A DNA stretch of 19,212 nt from an uncultured Anaerococcus sp. (lineage in GTDB: Bacteria > Bacillota > Clostridia > Tissierellales > Peptoniphilaceae): contig CABQOK010000005.1 of assembly GCA_902465755.1 (NCBI GenBank), positions 1 to 19,212 on the forward strand. The letters are read 5' to 3'. Shown one piece after another: positions 6,360 through 14,654 of the stretch; positions within the stretch are counted from its first letter, which is position 1; every line of letters starts with the position of its first letter. Position numbers and translations under genes: made by a program. A model generated the notes under the pieces. That model did no database searches and was not told the origin of the DNA. It was given only the letters and a program-made list of their open reading frames with translations.

Positions 6360-7265
6360 ATGGCAAGAGAAATTTATCTAGGAGTAGATGGAGGAGGGAC
6401 CAAGACTGCCTTTCTCTTGGATGTAGATGGAAAGCGTTTTGAGTCCAAGCAAATCACTATCCATCCAAAACAAGTCACTAAACAACAATTCTTTGAAATA
6501 ATGAAGCTAGGAGTAGGAGATGTGTGTAAGGAAGCTGGTATAGATCCAGAAGAAATCCTCTACACCTTCGTTGCAGCTCCAGGTTACGGCCAATATCCCG
6601 ATACCGAAGCCTACATCGATGAAGGAATAAGAGAGGCTATAGGCTCAGATAGATTTACGGTGGCTAATGACTGCGTAAATGGTTGGGCAGGAAGTCTTAA
6701 TGCAAAGCCTGGCATAAACTTAGTTTTAGGCACTGGGCAAATAGGCTACGGTGTAGATGAAGAGGGAAATTCCATGAGATCTGGTGGCTGGGGACCACTT
6801 TTGGGAGATGAGGCTAGCGGATATTATATAGGACTAAAGTTACTCAATCACTTTACCAAAATGAGTGATGGAAGGAGCGATAAGACCATCCTCTATGATA
6901 TCATAAGAGAAAGGCTAGATCTTAAGGAAGATATGGAAATAATTGATAAGGCAGAGAAGATGAAAAGAGATGAGATAGCTTCCCTATCTAGAATATTTGC
7001 CGAAGCCTTGGACAAAGAAGATCCATATTGCAAGGTGCTTTTAGAAGAAATATCCAAAGAAGCTGCAGCAGTCATAGATTCAATAATAAAGGGACTAAAT
7101 TTCAAAGAAGAAGTAAAGGTATCCTATTCAGGTGGAGTCTTCAACCTAGGAGATAGGCTCATTAAGAAAATAGAAGAAAAGTCTAAAAACAAAATAAAAA
7201 TAGAAAAACCCTACACGGACCCTTCCGAGGGAGCTTTGATTTTGGCTAAGGCTTACAGTAAATAA
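6360..7265 (+). CDS. BadF/BadG/BcrA/BcrD-family sugar kinase, probably N-acetylglucosamine kinase
   Basis: A 301-residue actin-fold ATPase. The first phosphate loop GVDGGGTKT is at 8-16, followed by VANDCVNGWAGS, the second phosphate loop VLGTGQIGYG, and SGGWGPLLGDEASGYYIG, a signature of the N-acetylglucosamine kinase branch; SYSGGVF lies near the C-terminus. Such enzymes phosphorylate amino sugars such as GlcNAc, here perhaps from cell-wall or host glycan turnover. The substrate is inferred from family and not proven. The start is ATG 6360 with GCGAGGAG before it; an upstream in-frame TTG at 6327 falls inside the -10 box and is rejected. It is a single-gene unit with its own promoter and terminator. 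Confidence 0.87.
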   Translation: MAREIYLGVDGGGTKTAFLLDVDGKRFESKQITIHPKQVTKQQFFEIMKLGVGDVCKEAGIDPEEILYTFVAAPGYGQYPDTEAYIDEGIREAIGSDRFTVANDCVNGWAGSLNAKPGINLVLGTGQIGYGVDEEGNSMRSGGWGPLLGDEASGYYIGLKLLNHFTKMSDGRSDKTILYDIIRERLDLKEDMEIIDKAEKMKRDEIASLSRIFAEALDKEDPYCKVLLEEISKEAAAVIDSIIKGLNFKEEVKVSYSGGVFNLGDRLIKKIEEKSKNKIKIEKPYTDPSEGALILAKAYSK

Positions 7266-7272
7266 TAGAAAC

Positions 7273-7302
7273 AGGCATCAAGAAATTGGTGTCTTTTGTT
7301 TT
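7273..7302 (+). terminator. Intrinsic terminator after the sugar kinase
   Basis: AGGCATCAA (7273-7281) pairs, with two G-T pairs, to TTGGTGTCT (7286-7294) around a GAAA tetraloop, followed by a TTTGTTTT tract. It lies immediately downstream of the kinase stop codon. Confidence 0.82.
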
Positions 7303-7320
7303 ATCTTTTAAAAAGTAATA

Positions 7321-7329
7321 TGATATAAA
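7321..7329 (+). promoter_or_regulatory. Extended -10 promoter of the PatB-like gene
   Basis: TGATATAAA (TGn plus TATAAA at 7324-7329) lies just after the preceding terminator and about 30 bases before the start codon. The -35 region is poor, as extended -10 promoters allow. Confidence 0.5.
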
Positions 7330-7359
7330 TAAGGACTTCGAGAAAAACAAGGAGATATT

Positions 7360-8568
7360 ATGAAATTTGAATTTGACAAGATGCTTGAAAGACATGGGAT
7401 GGATGCCATAGCAGTCGACGGCCTTGGGACTGTTCCTGGGATGAGTCCAGATACGCCCAAGGAGGGATTCGATATAATTCCTATGTGGGTTGCTGATATG
7501 AACTTTGCGACAGCTCCCTCAATCCAAGAAGCCATAATAGAGAGGGCCAAGCATCCAGCCTTTGGATACTTTGCTCCAACAGATGAGTATTACAAGGCTA
7601 TAATCGACTGGCATAGGGATAGGAAGGGGATAAGTGATATCAGAAAAGAGCATATAGGATACGAAAATGGAGTCTTGGGTGGAGTAATCTCTGCTCTTAA
7701 TGTATTTTGCTCACGAGGAGACAAGGTCCTAGTCCATTCCCCAACCTACATAGGCTTTACCAATTCGCTTACCAATAACGGCTATAAGATAATCCATTCC
7801 GACTTGATAAAGGACAAAGAAGGAAGATGGGTAATGGACTATGAAGATATGGAGGAGCTAATAGTTAGGGAGAAAATATCTGCAACAATCATGTGTAACC
7901 CCCACAACCCAACAGGCAGAGTATGGAGTAAGGAAGAGTTAAAAAAGGCCTGCGACATATTCGAAAAATATGGTGTAAAGATAATTTCAGATGAAATCTG
8001 GTCTGATATAATCCTTGACGGAAATAAGCAGACCCCAACCCAAAGCGTAAGCGACTACGCCCACGAGAACACAGTTGCCCTATATGCTCCAAGTAAGACC
8101 TTCAACCTAGCAGGCCTTGTAGGCTCCTACCATATTATCTATAACCAATATTTGAGAAATAGGATAAATAAAGAATCTTCCCTATCCCACTACAACAGTA
8201 TGAACGTCCTATCCATGCACGGCCTAATAGGCGCTTATTCTAAAACAGGCCGTGAGTGGACAGATGAATTAAATCAAACAATTACTCAAAATGTAAACTA
8301 CGCTTGTGATTTCATAGAAGAAAATTTCAAGGGAGTAAGTGTAAACAAGCCTGAAGGAACCTACATGCTCTTTGTTGACTTCAGTAAATATTGTAAGGAT
8401 AAGGGAGTAGACATAGGAGAAATCTTAAAAAGAGGTTGGGATTGCGGAGTAGCTTGGCAAGACGGCAGAGCATTTAATGGAAAATACGCCATCAGGATGA
8501 ACCTCGCCCTCCCACTGGATAACGTAAAAGAAGCTTTCGGTAGGCTTAAGAAATATGTTGTTTTGTAA
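7360..8568 (+). CDS. patB: PatB/MalY-type pyridoxal phosphate C-S beta-lyase
   Basis: A 402-residue fold-type I PLP enzyme of the PatB/MalY branch, which cleaves cystathionine or cysteine S-conjugates to thiols, pyruvate and ammonia. Visible marks are PMWVADMNFATAP (41-53), typical of this branch, FGYFAPTDEYY (68-78), CNPHNPTGRVW (179-189) with the substrate-binding Asn and Arg region, SDEIWSD (210-216), and the PLP lysine at about 246 in APSKTFNLAGL. Length is normal for the family. ATG 7360 follows AAGGAGAT. It appears to be monocistronic. Cystathionine beta-lyase (methionine synthesis), cysteine desulfhydrase, or release of volatile thiols are all possible; sequence alone does not separate them. 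Confidence 0.9.
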   Translation: MKFEFDKMLERHGMDAIAVDGLGTVPGMSPDTPKEGFDIIPMWVADMNFATAPSIQEAIIERAKHPAFGYFAPTDEYYKAIIDWHRDRKGISDIRKEHIGYENGVLGGVISALNVFCSRGDKVLVHSPTYIGFTNSLTNNGYKIIHSDLIKDKEGRWVMDYEDMEELIVREKISATIMCNPHNPTGRVWSKEELKKACDIFEKYGVKIISDEIWSDIILDGNKQTPTQSVSDYAHENTVALYAPSKTFNLAGLVGSYHIIYNQYLRNRINKESSLSHYNSMNVLSMHGLIGAYSKTGREWTDELNQTITQNVNYACDFIEENFKGVSVNKPEGTYMLFVDFSKYCKDKGVDIGEILKRGWDCGVAWQDGRAFNGKYAIRMNLALPLDNVKEAFGRLKKYVVL

Positions 8569-8759
8569 ATAATAAGTTCAAATTCTTCTAAGTAGATTTT
8601 AATGGATGGTAGGATAAAATATTGAAAAAGACCCCTATTTCATTTAACAAATGTATAAATTTGATTGTTTCATAAGTGATAAAGAAACGAAAAACTTTTA
8701 AAAGATTTTTCTTTAAAATAAGGCAGGAATTTATTAAAGATTAATTTAACCAATAGAAG
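8569..8759. other. Gene-free, AT-rich stretch after patB
   Basis: I see no convincing protein frame, RNA family or clear promoter here. Short AT-rich complementary pieces occur, for example CTTTTAAAAG near 8695 and GTTTC/GAAAC flanking 8675. It is most simply the long 3' untranslated tail of patB, ending at the terminator at 8760-8800. A small RNA made from this region is possible but unsupported. Confidence 0.45.
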
Positions 8760-8800
8760 TCACAGGATTACTGATAGGATTATCCTGTGATTTTTATTTT
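8760..8800 (+). terminator. Strong intrinsic terminator upstream of the ribose locus
   Basis: TCACAGGAT (8760-8768) pairs perfectly with ATCCTGTGA (8782-8790), followed by TTTTTATTTT. It insulates the ribose promoter at 8829 from upstream transcription. It lies about 190 bases beyond the patB stop. Confidence 0.88.
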
Positions 8801-8828
8801 GCTCTAGCTTATAAATTACAAAAAAAGC

Positions 8829-8857
8829 TTGACAAGATGAGGAGGAAGTTATATATT
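8829..8857 (+). promoter_or_regulatory. Sigma-A promoter of the ribose operon
   Basis: A perfect TTGACA at 8829-8834 and TATATT at 8852-8857 with a 17-base spacer. The predicted start is near 8864, at the edge of the operator palindrome. Confidence 0.88.
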
Positions 8858-8865
8858 AAAATTAG

Positions 8866-8879
8866 TTAAAACGTTTTAA
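8866..8879. promoter_or_regulatory. LacI-family operator, probably for RbsR
   Basis: TTAAAACGTTTTAA is a perfect 14-bp palindrome with the central CG step typical of LacI/RbsR operators. It covers roughly the first bases of the transcript from the promoter at 8829-8857 and lies 20 bases before rbsR, a layout for autorepression of the whole operon, relieved by ribose. Confidence 0.82.
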
Positions 8880-8898
8880 TTGTGATGAGGAGTTGCTT

Positions 8899-9900
8899 AT
8901 GGCCACTATAAAAGATGTTGCAGCCTTGGCTGGAGTTTCTATTACTACTGTTTCTATGGTGCTTAATAGGACTGATGACAAGATTTCTGCTAAGACTAAG
9001 GAGAAGGTTTTTCTTGCTGCGGAGGAGTTAGGTTACAATGCCAATAAGATTGCCAGAGCTCTTGCTAGTAAGAAGAGCAACGTGATTATGGCGGTTATTC
9101 CTGATATTTCCAACCCCTTCTTTTCGGTTTTGGTCAAGTTTCTGACAAATTATTGTCTAGAATACAATTATTTTTTGTATATTCACAATTCAAATAACAA
9201 GTCCATATCCAAGAAGGACTTCAAAGCTCTTCTGGAAAATAATTACATAGCGGCCTGCCTTCTTGTAGATAGAAATGTTAGGGGCTTGGATGATGAGTTA
9301 ATAGAAAAGTACAATGTGATCTTCCTAGATGAGGTTGATTTCTCAAATTCTAAGAAAAATCTCGTCACAGGCAACAATGAGCTTGGCGGCATGCTTGCCA
9401 TGAACTATCTTCTAGATAGAGGTTTTAGGAAAATCGGCATGCTTATAGGGCCAAGATCTACTGCCAACTCCTCTAGGAGACTTTCTGGTGCTATCAAGGC
9501 TAGCATGAACCGTGATATTTATATAGATTCTAAAAATATTATCCATGGAGATTATTCTTATGAAGGAGGATATGCTGCAGGAAAGTTTTTCCTAGATAGG
9601 CAAGTAGATGCCATATTTTCCTTTTCGGATATGAGCTCTTATGGACTCTTAAATTATTTTAGAGAAAAGAAAATAAAGGTTCCGAGGGATATATCCCTAG
9701 TAAGTTATGATAATTTATTTTTAAATAAAATTGTAAGTCCAAGGCTTACATCGATTGACCAAAATCTCGAGCGTATTGCGAGAGAGGCCATAGATTTGGC
9801 TGATGATTTGATAAATAAGAGAAAGACAGACAGTAGGATAGAGGTTGAGCCGATACTTTTTGAAGGAGAAAGCGTGGGGAGGATTTATGAAAATAATTGA
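8899..9900 (+). CDS. rbsR: LacI-family ribose operon repressor RbsR
   Basis: A 333-residue LacI/GalR-type repressor. The N-terminal helix-turn-helix is ATIKDVAALAGVSITTVSMV (2-21), followed by the hinge helix NKIARALASKKSN (about 48-60) and a periplasmic-binding-protein-like sensor domain with DISNPFFS and a VSYDN segment near residue 270. Location at the head of a complete ribose operon and a LacI palindrome just upstream identify its role. The effector is presumably ribose or a phosphorylated derivative. The start ATG 8899 is 6 bases after GATGAGGAG; an in-frame TTG at 8893 directly abuts that site and is rejected. The 3' end overlaps rbsK by 14 bases. Confidence 0.92.
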   Translation: MATIKDVAALAGVSITTVSMVLNRTDDKISAKTKEKVFLAAEELGYNANKIARALASKKSNVIMAVIPDISNPFFSVLVKFLTNYCLEYNYFLYIHNSNNKSISKKDFKALLENNYIAACLLVDRNVRGLDDELIEKYNVIFLDEVDFSNSKKNLVTGNNELGGMLAMNYLLDRGFRKIGMLIGPRSTANSSRRLSGAIKASMNRDIYIDSKNIIHGDYSYEGGYAAGKFFLDRQVDAIFSFSDMSSYGLLNYFREKKIKVPRDISLVSYDNLFLNKIVSPRLTSIDQNLERIAREAIDLADDLINKRKTDSRIEVEPILFEGESVGRIYENN

Positions 9901-10780
9901 TTTCGGATCTATCAATATTGATATATTCTTTGCGGTAGATCATATAGTTAGACCAGGTGAGACTATTAGTGCAAGGTCTATAGAAAAAAGAGCAGGAGGT
10001 AAGGGGCTTAATCAATCGATTGCTCTGGCTAAAAACTCTGATTCTGTATACCATGTAGGAAATATCGGCATCGATGGCAAGTTTTTGGTAGAATATTTGG
10101 AAAATGAGAAGATAAATACCGAATTTGTGAGAGAAAGTAAAAGTCTTACAGGAAACGCCCTAATTCAAGTTGATGATAAGGGAGAAAATTCCATAGTTTT
10201 ATATAAGGGAGCAAATTTCGAGAACGATAAGGACTTTGTAGATAGGGTATTTGACCATTTTGATGAAAACGATATATTGGTCCTACAAAATGAGATAAAT
10301 ATGATGGACTATATTATCGATAAGGCCTACGAAAAGGGCCTAAAGGTTGTCTTAAACCCTTCACCAATCACAGAAGAGATCAAGAAATTTGATTATGATA
10401 AGATCGATATGCTACTTTTAAATGAGCATGAGGCTAAAGCCATAAGCGGAAAGGAAGGTGTAGACGATAATATAAGATATTTCAAAGAAACTTATCCAAA
10501 GCTTAAGCTAGTCATAACCTTGGGCAAGGAAGGATCGATTTATATATCAGAAAGGGAGACTATAAGACAAGAGGCCAAAAAGGTTAAAGCTATCGATTCT
10601 ACAGGCGCAGGAGATACATTCACAGGATATTTTGTAGCAAATTTCTACCAAGGAAAGGAAGTTAAGGATTGTCTTGAGCTTGCAACTTCAGCATCAGCCC
10701 TATCTGTTACCAAAAAGGGAGCAAGCGTATCTATACCAAGCCTTTCAGAAGTAGAGGAATTTATGAAGGAGTCACTATGA
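9887..10780 (+). CDS. rbsK: Ribokinase
   Basis: RbsK phosphorylates D-ribose to ribose 5-phosphate with ATP. The 297-residue PfkB-family protein opens with IIDFGSINID (3-12) and has the di-glycine motif GGKGLNQ (37-43), NPSPI near 155-165, NEHEAKAISG, and the C-terminal signature DSTGAGDTFTGYF with the catalytic base Asp at about 243. ATG 9887, preceded by GGGGAGG, was chosen because upstream in-frame codons lie inside rbsR and give a non-family N-terminus. The overlaps with rbsR (14 bases) and rbsD (4 bases, ATGA) indicate coupled translation in the operon. Confidence 0.94.
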   Translation: MKIIDFGSINIDIFFAVDHIVRPGETISARSIEKRAGGKGLNQSIALAKNSDSVYHVGNIGIDGKFLVEYLENEKINTEFVRESKSLTGNALIQVDDKGENSIVLYKGANFENDKDFVDRVFDHFDENDILVLQNEINMMDYIIDKAYEKGLKVVLNPSPITEEIKKFDYDKIDMLLLNEHEAKAISGKEGVDDNIRYFKETYPKLKLVITLGKEGSIYISERETIRQEAKKVKAIDSTGAGDTFTGYFVANFYQGKEVKDCLELATSASALSVTKKGASVSIPSLSEVEEFMKESL

Positions 10781-11169
10781 AACTAAAAGGAATTTTAAAT
10801 AGCGATATAGCAAAGGGCCTTGCTGATTTGGGCCACATGGACCTTATAGCTGTGGGAGATTGTGGTCTTCCTATAGATAATGATAAGAAGATTGACCTTA
10901 CCCTAAAGCTAGGTGAGCCTAAGTTTATAGATGTACTTGAAGTCTTGTTGGAAGATTTTTCTGTGGAGTATTATTATTTGGCAGAAGAGATAAAAATAGA
11001 AAACCCAGACCAAGAAAGGGCCATAGCCGAGCTTCTCCCTGAAGTAGATAAGGAATATATAAGCCATGAAGACTTCAAGAAGAAGCTTAAGGAGACCAAA
11101 TTTGTAATAAGGACAGGAGAAAACACCGCCTATTCCAATATTATTCTTCGAAGTAAAAACATCTTTTAG
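10777..11169 (+). CDS. rbsD: D-ribose pyranase RbsD
   Basis: RbsD interconverts the pyranose and furanose forms of ribose so that ribokinase receives the furanose. The 130-residue length is normal. The catalytic His20 and nearby Asp28 lie in the conserved stretch LADLGHMDLIAVGDCGLPI (15-33). The C-terminal RTGENTAYSNIIL matches the family's sugar-binding end (RTGE...Y.N). The start ATG 10777 overlaps the rbsK stop in an ATGA tetranucleotide. Nine bases separate it from rbsA. Confidence 0.95.
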   Translation: MKLKGILNSDIAKGLADLGHMDLIAVGDCGLPIDNDKKIDLTLKLGEPKFIDVLEVLLEDFSVEYYYLAEEIKIENPDQERAIAELLPEVDKEYISHEDFKKKLKETKFVIRTGENTAYSNIILRSKNIF

Positions 11170-11178
11170 GAGTTTCTT

Positions 11179-12660
11179 ATGAAAATTGAAATGAAAAATA
11201 TATATAAGTCCTTCGGAAAAAACGATGTTTTGAAGGGGGTTGACTTTACTGTAGGCCCTGGTGAAATCCATGCCCTAGTAGGAGAAAATGGTGCTGGTAA
11301 GTCTACCCTTATGAATATCTTATCTGGAGTTCTTGACAAAGATGAGGGTGAGATTTTAATAGATGGGAAAAATGTTGATATAACAGATACCAATAAGGCC
11401 AAAGACTATGGCATAAGCTTCATCCACCAAGAGCTCTCCGACTGGCCAGACCTTAGTGTAATGGATAATATCTTCATGAACAACGAGCTAAGAAAGGGGA
11501 TATTTCTAGACAAGGTTAAGATGAGAGAAAAGACTAGGAAGCTTCTTTCAAACTTTGACCTAGACATAGATCCAGATACCCCTGTATCAAAACTTTCTGT
11601 AGGTCAAAGACAAATGATGGAGATAGCCAAGGCCAATCTCAATAAGGTTAATCTTTTAATCCTAGATGAGCCAACCAGCGCCCTTACTAACAATGAGATT
11701 GATAAGTTATTTAAATTGATAAACAAACTTCGTGACGAGAATGTTTCTATGATTTATATATCTCATAGGATGGAAGAAATATTTGCCCTAACCAACAAAA
11801 TTACAGTAATGAGAGATGGAAAGTCTGTCGCTGTTATGGATACTAATAATAGTAACGAAAAGGAAGTAGTATCTCATATGGTAGGAAGAGATATAGGAGA
11901 CTTCTATCCAGATATGGATGCAGAAATATCTGATGTTAAAATTGAGCTTAAAAACTTCACTAGACAAGGCTTCTACGAGGATGTAAACATAAAAGCTAAA
12001 AAGGGAGAAGTCCTTGGGATCTCTGGCCTTATGGGAGCTGGAAGAAGCGAGATTATGAGATCTCTTTTCGGTCTAGATGACAAGGATTCTGGAGAAGTCT
12101 ATATTGATGGTAAAAAGGTAGAAATAAATAGTCCTACAGATGCCATAAAGAATAAAATTGCTTTTGTAACAGAAAACAGACAAGAAGAAGGTCTTATCCT
12201 AGATGAGTCAATCAGAGAAAACATCTCCTTATTAAACTTCGATAAGATTTCTAACAAGGCCTTTATAGACAAGGATAAGGAAAAAGGCTTATCAAATAGC
12301 TTAGTCGATAGCTTCAGGGTCAAGACTCAGTCTAGTGAGAGTAAGCTAAGAGATTTATCCGGTGGTAATCAACAAAAGGTTGTTTTTGCCAAATGGTATG
12401 CCATAGATCCAGAAATTTTGATCTTGGATGAGCCTACCAAGGGAGTAGACGTAGGAGCCAAGAGAGAAATCTACGATTTGATAAAGACTATGACCGAAAA
12501 GGGAGTTTCTGTAATACTTATATCCAGTGACTTGCCAGAGCTCTTAAGCATATCAAATAGGATATATGTAATCCATGAAGGAAAAGTACAGGGAGAAATA
12601 CTAGCGAGGGATGCAGATCAAGAAAAGATAATGACCCTTGCAACAGGAGGAAGATTATGA
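11179..12660 (+). CDS. rbsA: Ribose ABC transporter ATP-binding protein RbsA
   Basis: A duplicated sugar-importer ATPase (493 residues) energising ribose uptake with RbsC and RbsB at the inner face of the membrane. The first half carries Walker A GENGAGKST (35-43), LSVGQ (139-143), Walker B LLILDEPTS (159-167) and an H-loop histidine at about 196. The second half has a degenerate phosphate loop GLMGAGRSE and an intact LSGGNQQK signature with ILILDEPTKGVDVGAK. This asymmetry is usual for the RbsA/MglA class. TTAGGAG precedes ATG 11179, and the stop overlaps rbsC by 4 bases (ATGA). Related pentose or galactose transporters have the same layout, so the substrate call rests on the operon. Confidence 0.94.
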   Translation: MKIEMKNIYKSFGKNDVLKGVDFTVGPGEIHALVGENGAGKSTLMNILSGVLDKDEGEILIDGKNVDITDTNKAKDYGISFIHQELSDWPDLSVMDNIFMNNELRKGIFLDKVKMREKTRKLLSNFDLDIDPDTPVSKLSVGQRQMMEIAKANLNKVNLLILDEPTSALTNNEIDKLFKLINKLRDENVSMIYISHRMEEIFALTNKITVMRDGKSVAVMDTNNSNEKEVVSHMVGRDIGDFYPDMDAEISDVKIELKNFTRQGFYEDVNIKAKKGEVLGISGLMGAGRSEIMRSLFGLDDKDSGEVYIDGKKVEINSPTDAIKNKIAFVTENRQEEGLILDESIRENISLLNFDKISNKAFIDKDKEKGLSNSLVDSFRVKTQSSESKLRDLSGGNQQKVVFAKWYAIDPEILILDEPTKGVDVGAKREIYDLIKTMTEKGVSVILISSDLPELLSISNRIYVIHEGKVQGEILARDADQEKIMTLATGGRL

Positions 12661-13601
12661 ACAGTATAAAAAAACAATTTAAAGAAAATCAAAATCTGGG
12701 CACCATAGTTGCCTTGATTATCCTCATAGTTTTTGTAAGCGTCTTAAATCCTGCATTCTTGCAAGTAAACAACTTACTAAACTTGATGCGTCAGCTAATT
12801 ATAAATGGCTTTATTGCCCTAGGTATGACCTTTGTAATTCTAACAGGGGGAATTGACCTATCAGTTGGATCAACACTCGCCCTTACATCGGCCATATTTG
12901 CAGGTCTTCTACAAGGCGGCATGCCAACAATTCTTGCAATACTTATTGCCCTAGGGCTTGGACTAATCTTAGGTCTAGTTAATGGAATACTTATCACCAA
13001 GGGAAAGCTTGCACCATTTATAGTGACCCTTGCTACTATGACAATTTTTAGAGGCCTTACCCTAGTCTATATGGACGGTAGACCGATAGCAGGACCAAAG
13101 GATGACTTCGCCTTCCAATTTCTTGGCAAGGGACAATTCTTTGGCATACCTTTCCAAGTAATCCTCTTTATCATAGCCTATCTAATCTTATGGATCCTTC
13201 TAACTAAAACGAGCTACGGAAGAAAGATTTACGCTGTAGGTGGAAATGAGAAGGCAAGTTTCATATCAGGAATAAAAATTGACAAGGTCAAAATTTTAGT
13301 ATATGTAATATCAGCACTAATGGCAGTCCTATCAGGTTTGGTTCTTACATCAAGGCTAAACTCAGCCCAACCGACAGCTGGATCTGCCTACGAGATGGAT
13401 GCCATAGCAGCAGTTGTACTTGGAGGTACAAGTATGACTGGAGGAAGTGGATCTCTTACAGGAACCCTCATAGGAATCCTAATCTTGGGAGTATTAAACA
13501 ACGGACTTAATTTATTAGGGGTATCAAGTTTCTACCAACAAATTGTAAAAGGTGTAGTAATACTAATCGCAGTCTTAATCGACAGAAAGAGAAACAAATA
13601 G
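12657..13601 (+). CDS. rbsC: Ribose ABC transporter permease RbsC
   Basis: A 314-residue integral membrane protein with about eight to ten hydrophobic segments, for example 15-35, 42-62, 84-106, 117-135, 160-180, 214-232 and 270-310. The family-typical GGIDLSVGST lies near 62-71, and the cytoplasmic loop GRKIYAVGGNEKASFISGI near 188-206 is the site of contact with the ATPase in BPD-transp-2 permeases. It forms the ribose channel as a dimer. It overlaps rbsA by 4 bases and is followed 9 bases later by the binding protein gene. Confidence 0.94.
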   Translation: MNSIKKQFKENQNLGTIVALIILIVFVSVLNPAFLQVNNLLNLMRQLIINGFIALGMTFVILTGGIDLSVGSTLALTSAIFAGLLQGGMPTILAILIALGLGLILGLVNGILITKGKLAPFIVTLATMTIFRGLTLVYMDGRPIAGPKDDFAFQFLGKGQFFGIPFQVILFIIAYLILWILLTKTSYGRKIYAVGGNEKASFISGIKIDKVKILVYVISALMAVLSGLVLTSRLNSAQPTAGSAYEMDAIAAVVLGGTSMTGGSGSLTGTLIGILILGVLNNGLNLLGVSSFYQQIVKGVVILIAVLIDRKRNK

Positions 13602-13610
13602 GAGGAGTAT

Positions 13611-14561
13611 ATGCAAAAGACAAGAAGACTATTATCAGTTTTGTTGCTTGCGATTTTCATGATTACAGGATGTAGCATTGAAGGTCAAAACAACAAGGAA
13701 GAAAGCAAAGAAAGTGGAGTAGAAGAGAAAGCAAGTGAGACAAAGTCTGACGGAGATATGAAAATAGGAGTTTCCCTATCAACTCTAAACAACCCATTTT
13801 TCGTATCAATCAGAGAAGGTGTTGAGGAAGTTGCTGGTAAAGAGGGTGTAGAGACAGTAATTACAGATGCCCAAAACGATTCATCAACCCAAAACAACCA
13901 AGTCGAAGACCTCATCACTCAAGGAGTTGACTTAATAGTTATTAACCCAGTAGATTCAACAGCCATAGCTACATCAGTTGAGAAGGCAAATGAAGCAAAC
14001 ATCCCAGTAATCTGTGTCGACAGAGGCTCAGACCAAGGTGAACTTGTAAGCTTTATAGCAAGTAACAACGTAGAAGGTGGAAAGCTTGCTGGTGAATATA
14101 TCCTAGAAAAAGTAGGAGAAAATGCCGAAGTAATCCAACTTGAAGGAATCCCAGGAGCAAGCTCTACCCGTGAAAGAGGAGAAGGATTCGAAGAAGCTAC
14201 AAATGGTAAAATCAACCTACTAGCTAGTCAAACAGCAAACTTTGATAGGGCAGAAGGAATGACAGTAATGGAAAATCTTCTCCAAGCTCACCCAGATGTA
14301 AAGGCAGTATTCTGTCAAAACGATGAAATGGCACTTGGAGCAAGTGAAGCTATTAAAGCAAGTGGCAAGGATGTGACTATTGTAGGTTTTGATGGAAATG
14401 AAGATGCAATCAAAGCTGTAGAAGAAGGAAACATATCAGCAACAGTAGCCCAAAAACCAAAAGAAATGGGCAAACTTGCAATCGAAACAGCAATCAAATA
14501 CCTAAAAGGCGAAAAGGTAGAAGAAACAGTAGACTCACCATTAGAATTAATTAAGAAATAA
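13611..14561 (+). CDS. rbsB: Ribose-binding lipoprotein RbsB
   Basis: The substrate-binding component of the ribose importer, anchored outside the membrane. The 316-residue precursor has a signal peptide with a basic start (KTRR), a hydrophobic core and lipobox ITGC, so Cys21 is the likely lipidated residue; a charged Glu/Lys/Ser linker of about 25 residues follows. The mature domain begins MKIGVSLSTLNNPFF and has NPVDSTAI, VCVDRGSDQG and IVGFDGNEDAIKAV, the pattern of the periplasmic-binding-protein-4 ribose family. GGAGGAG lies before ATG 13611. It is the last dedicated rbs gene, with a terminator shortly after. Confidence 0.93.
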   Translation: MQKTRRLLSVLLLAIFMITGCSIEGQNNKEESKESGVEEKASETKSDGDMKIGVSLSTLNNPFFVSIREGVEEVAGKEGVETVITDAQNDSSTQNNQVEDLITQGVDLIVINPVDSTAIATSVEKANEANIPVICVDRGSDQGELVSFIASNNVEGGKLAGEYILEKVGENAEVIQLEGIPGASSTRERGEGFEEATNGKINLLASQTANFDRAEGMTVMENLLQAHPDVKAVFCQNDEMALGASEAIKASGKDVTIVGFDGNEDAIKAVEEGNISATVAQKPKEMGKLAIETAIKYLKGEKVEETVDSPLELIKK

Positions 14562-14599
14562 AAGATAACCCCTAATAAAGAATATATAGAACACAACAA

Positions 14600-14643
14600 G
14601 GAGCTTAAAAATTGAAAAACTAAAATTTTTAAGCTCCGTTTTA
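14600..14643 (+). terminator. Intrinsic terminator between rbsB and tal
   Basis: GGAGCTTAAAAATT (14600-14613) pairs perfectly with AATTTTTAAGCTCC (14624-14637), followed by GTTTTA. The ribosome binding site of tal (AAAGGAG, 14643-14649) begins where the T tract ends, leaving no space for a promoter after it. It may be a partial terminator that lowers tal expression relative to rbs genes. Confidence 0.85.
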
Positions 14644-14654
14644 AAGGAGTAAAA

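Noticed and set aside
9845..9886. N-terminal extension of ribokinase from an upstream start
   Set aside because: The extra 14 residues lie within rbsR, are not ribokinase-like, and lack a ribosome binding site; GGGGAGG precedes the ATG at 9887.
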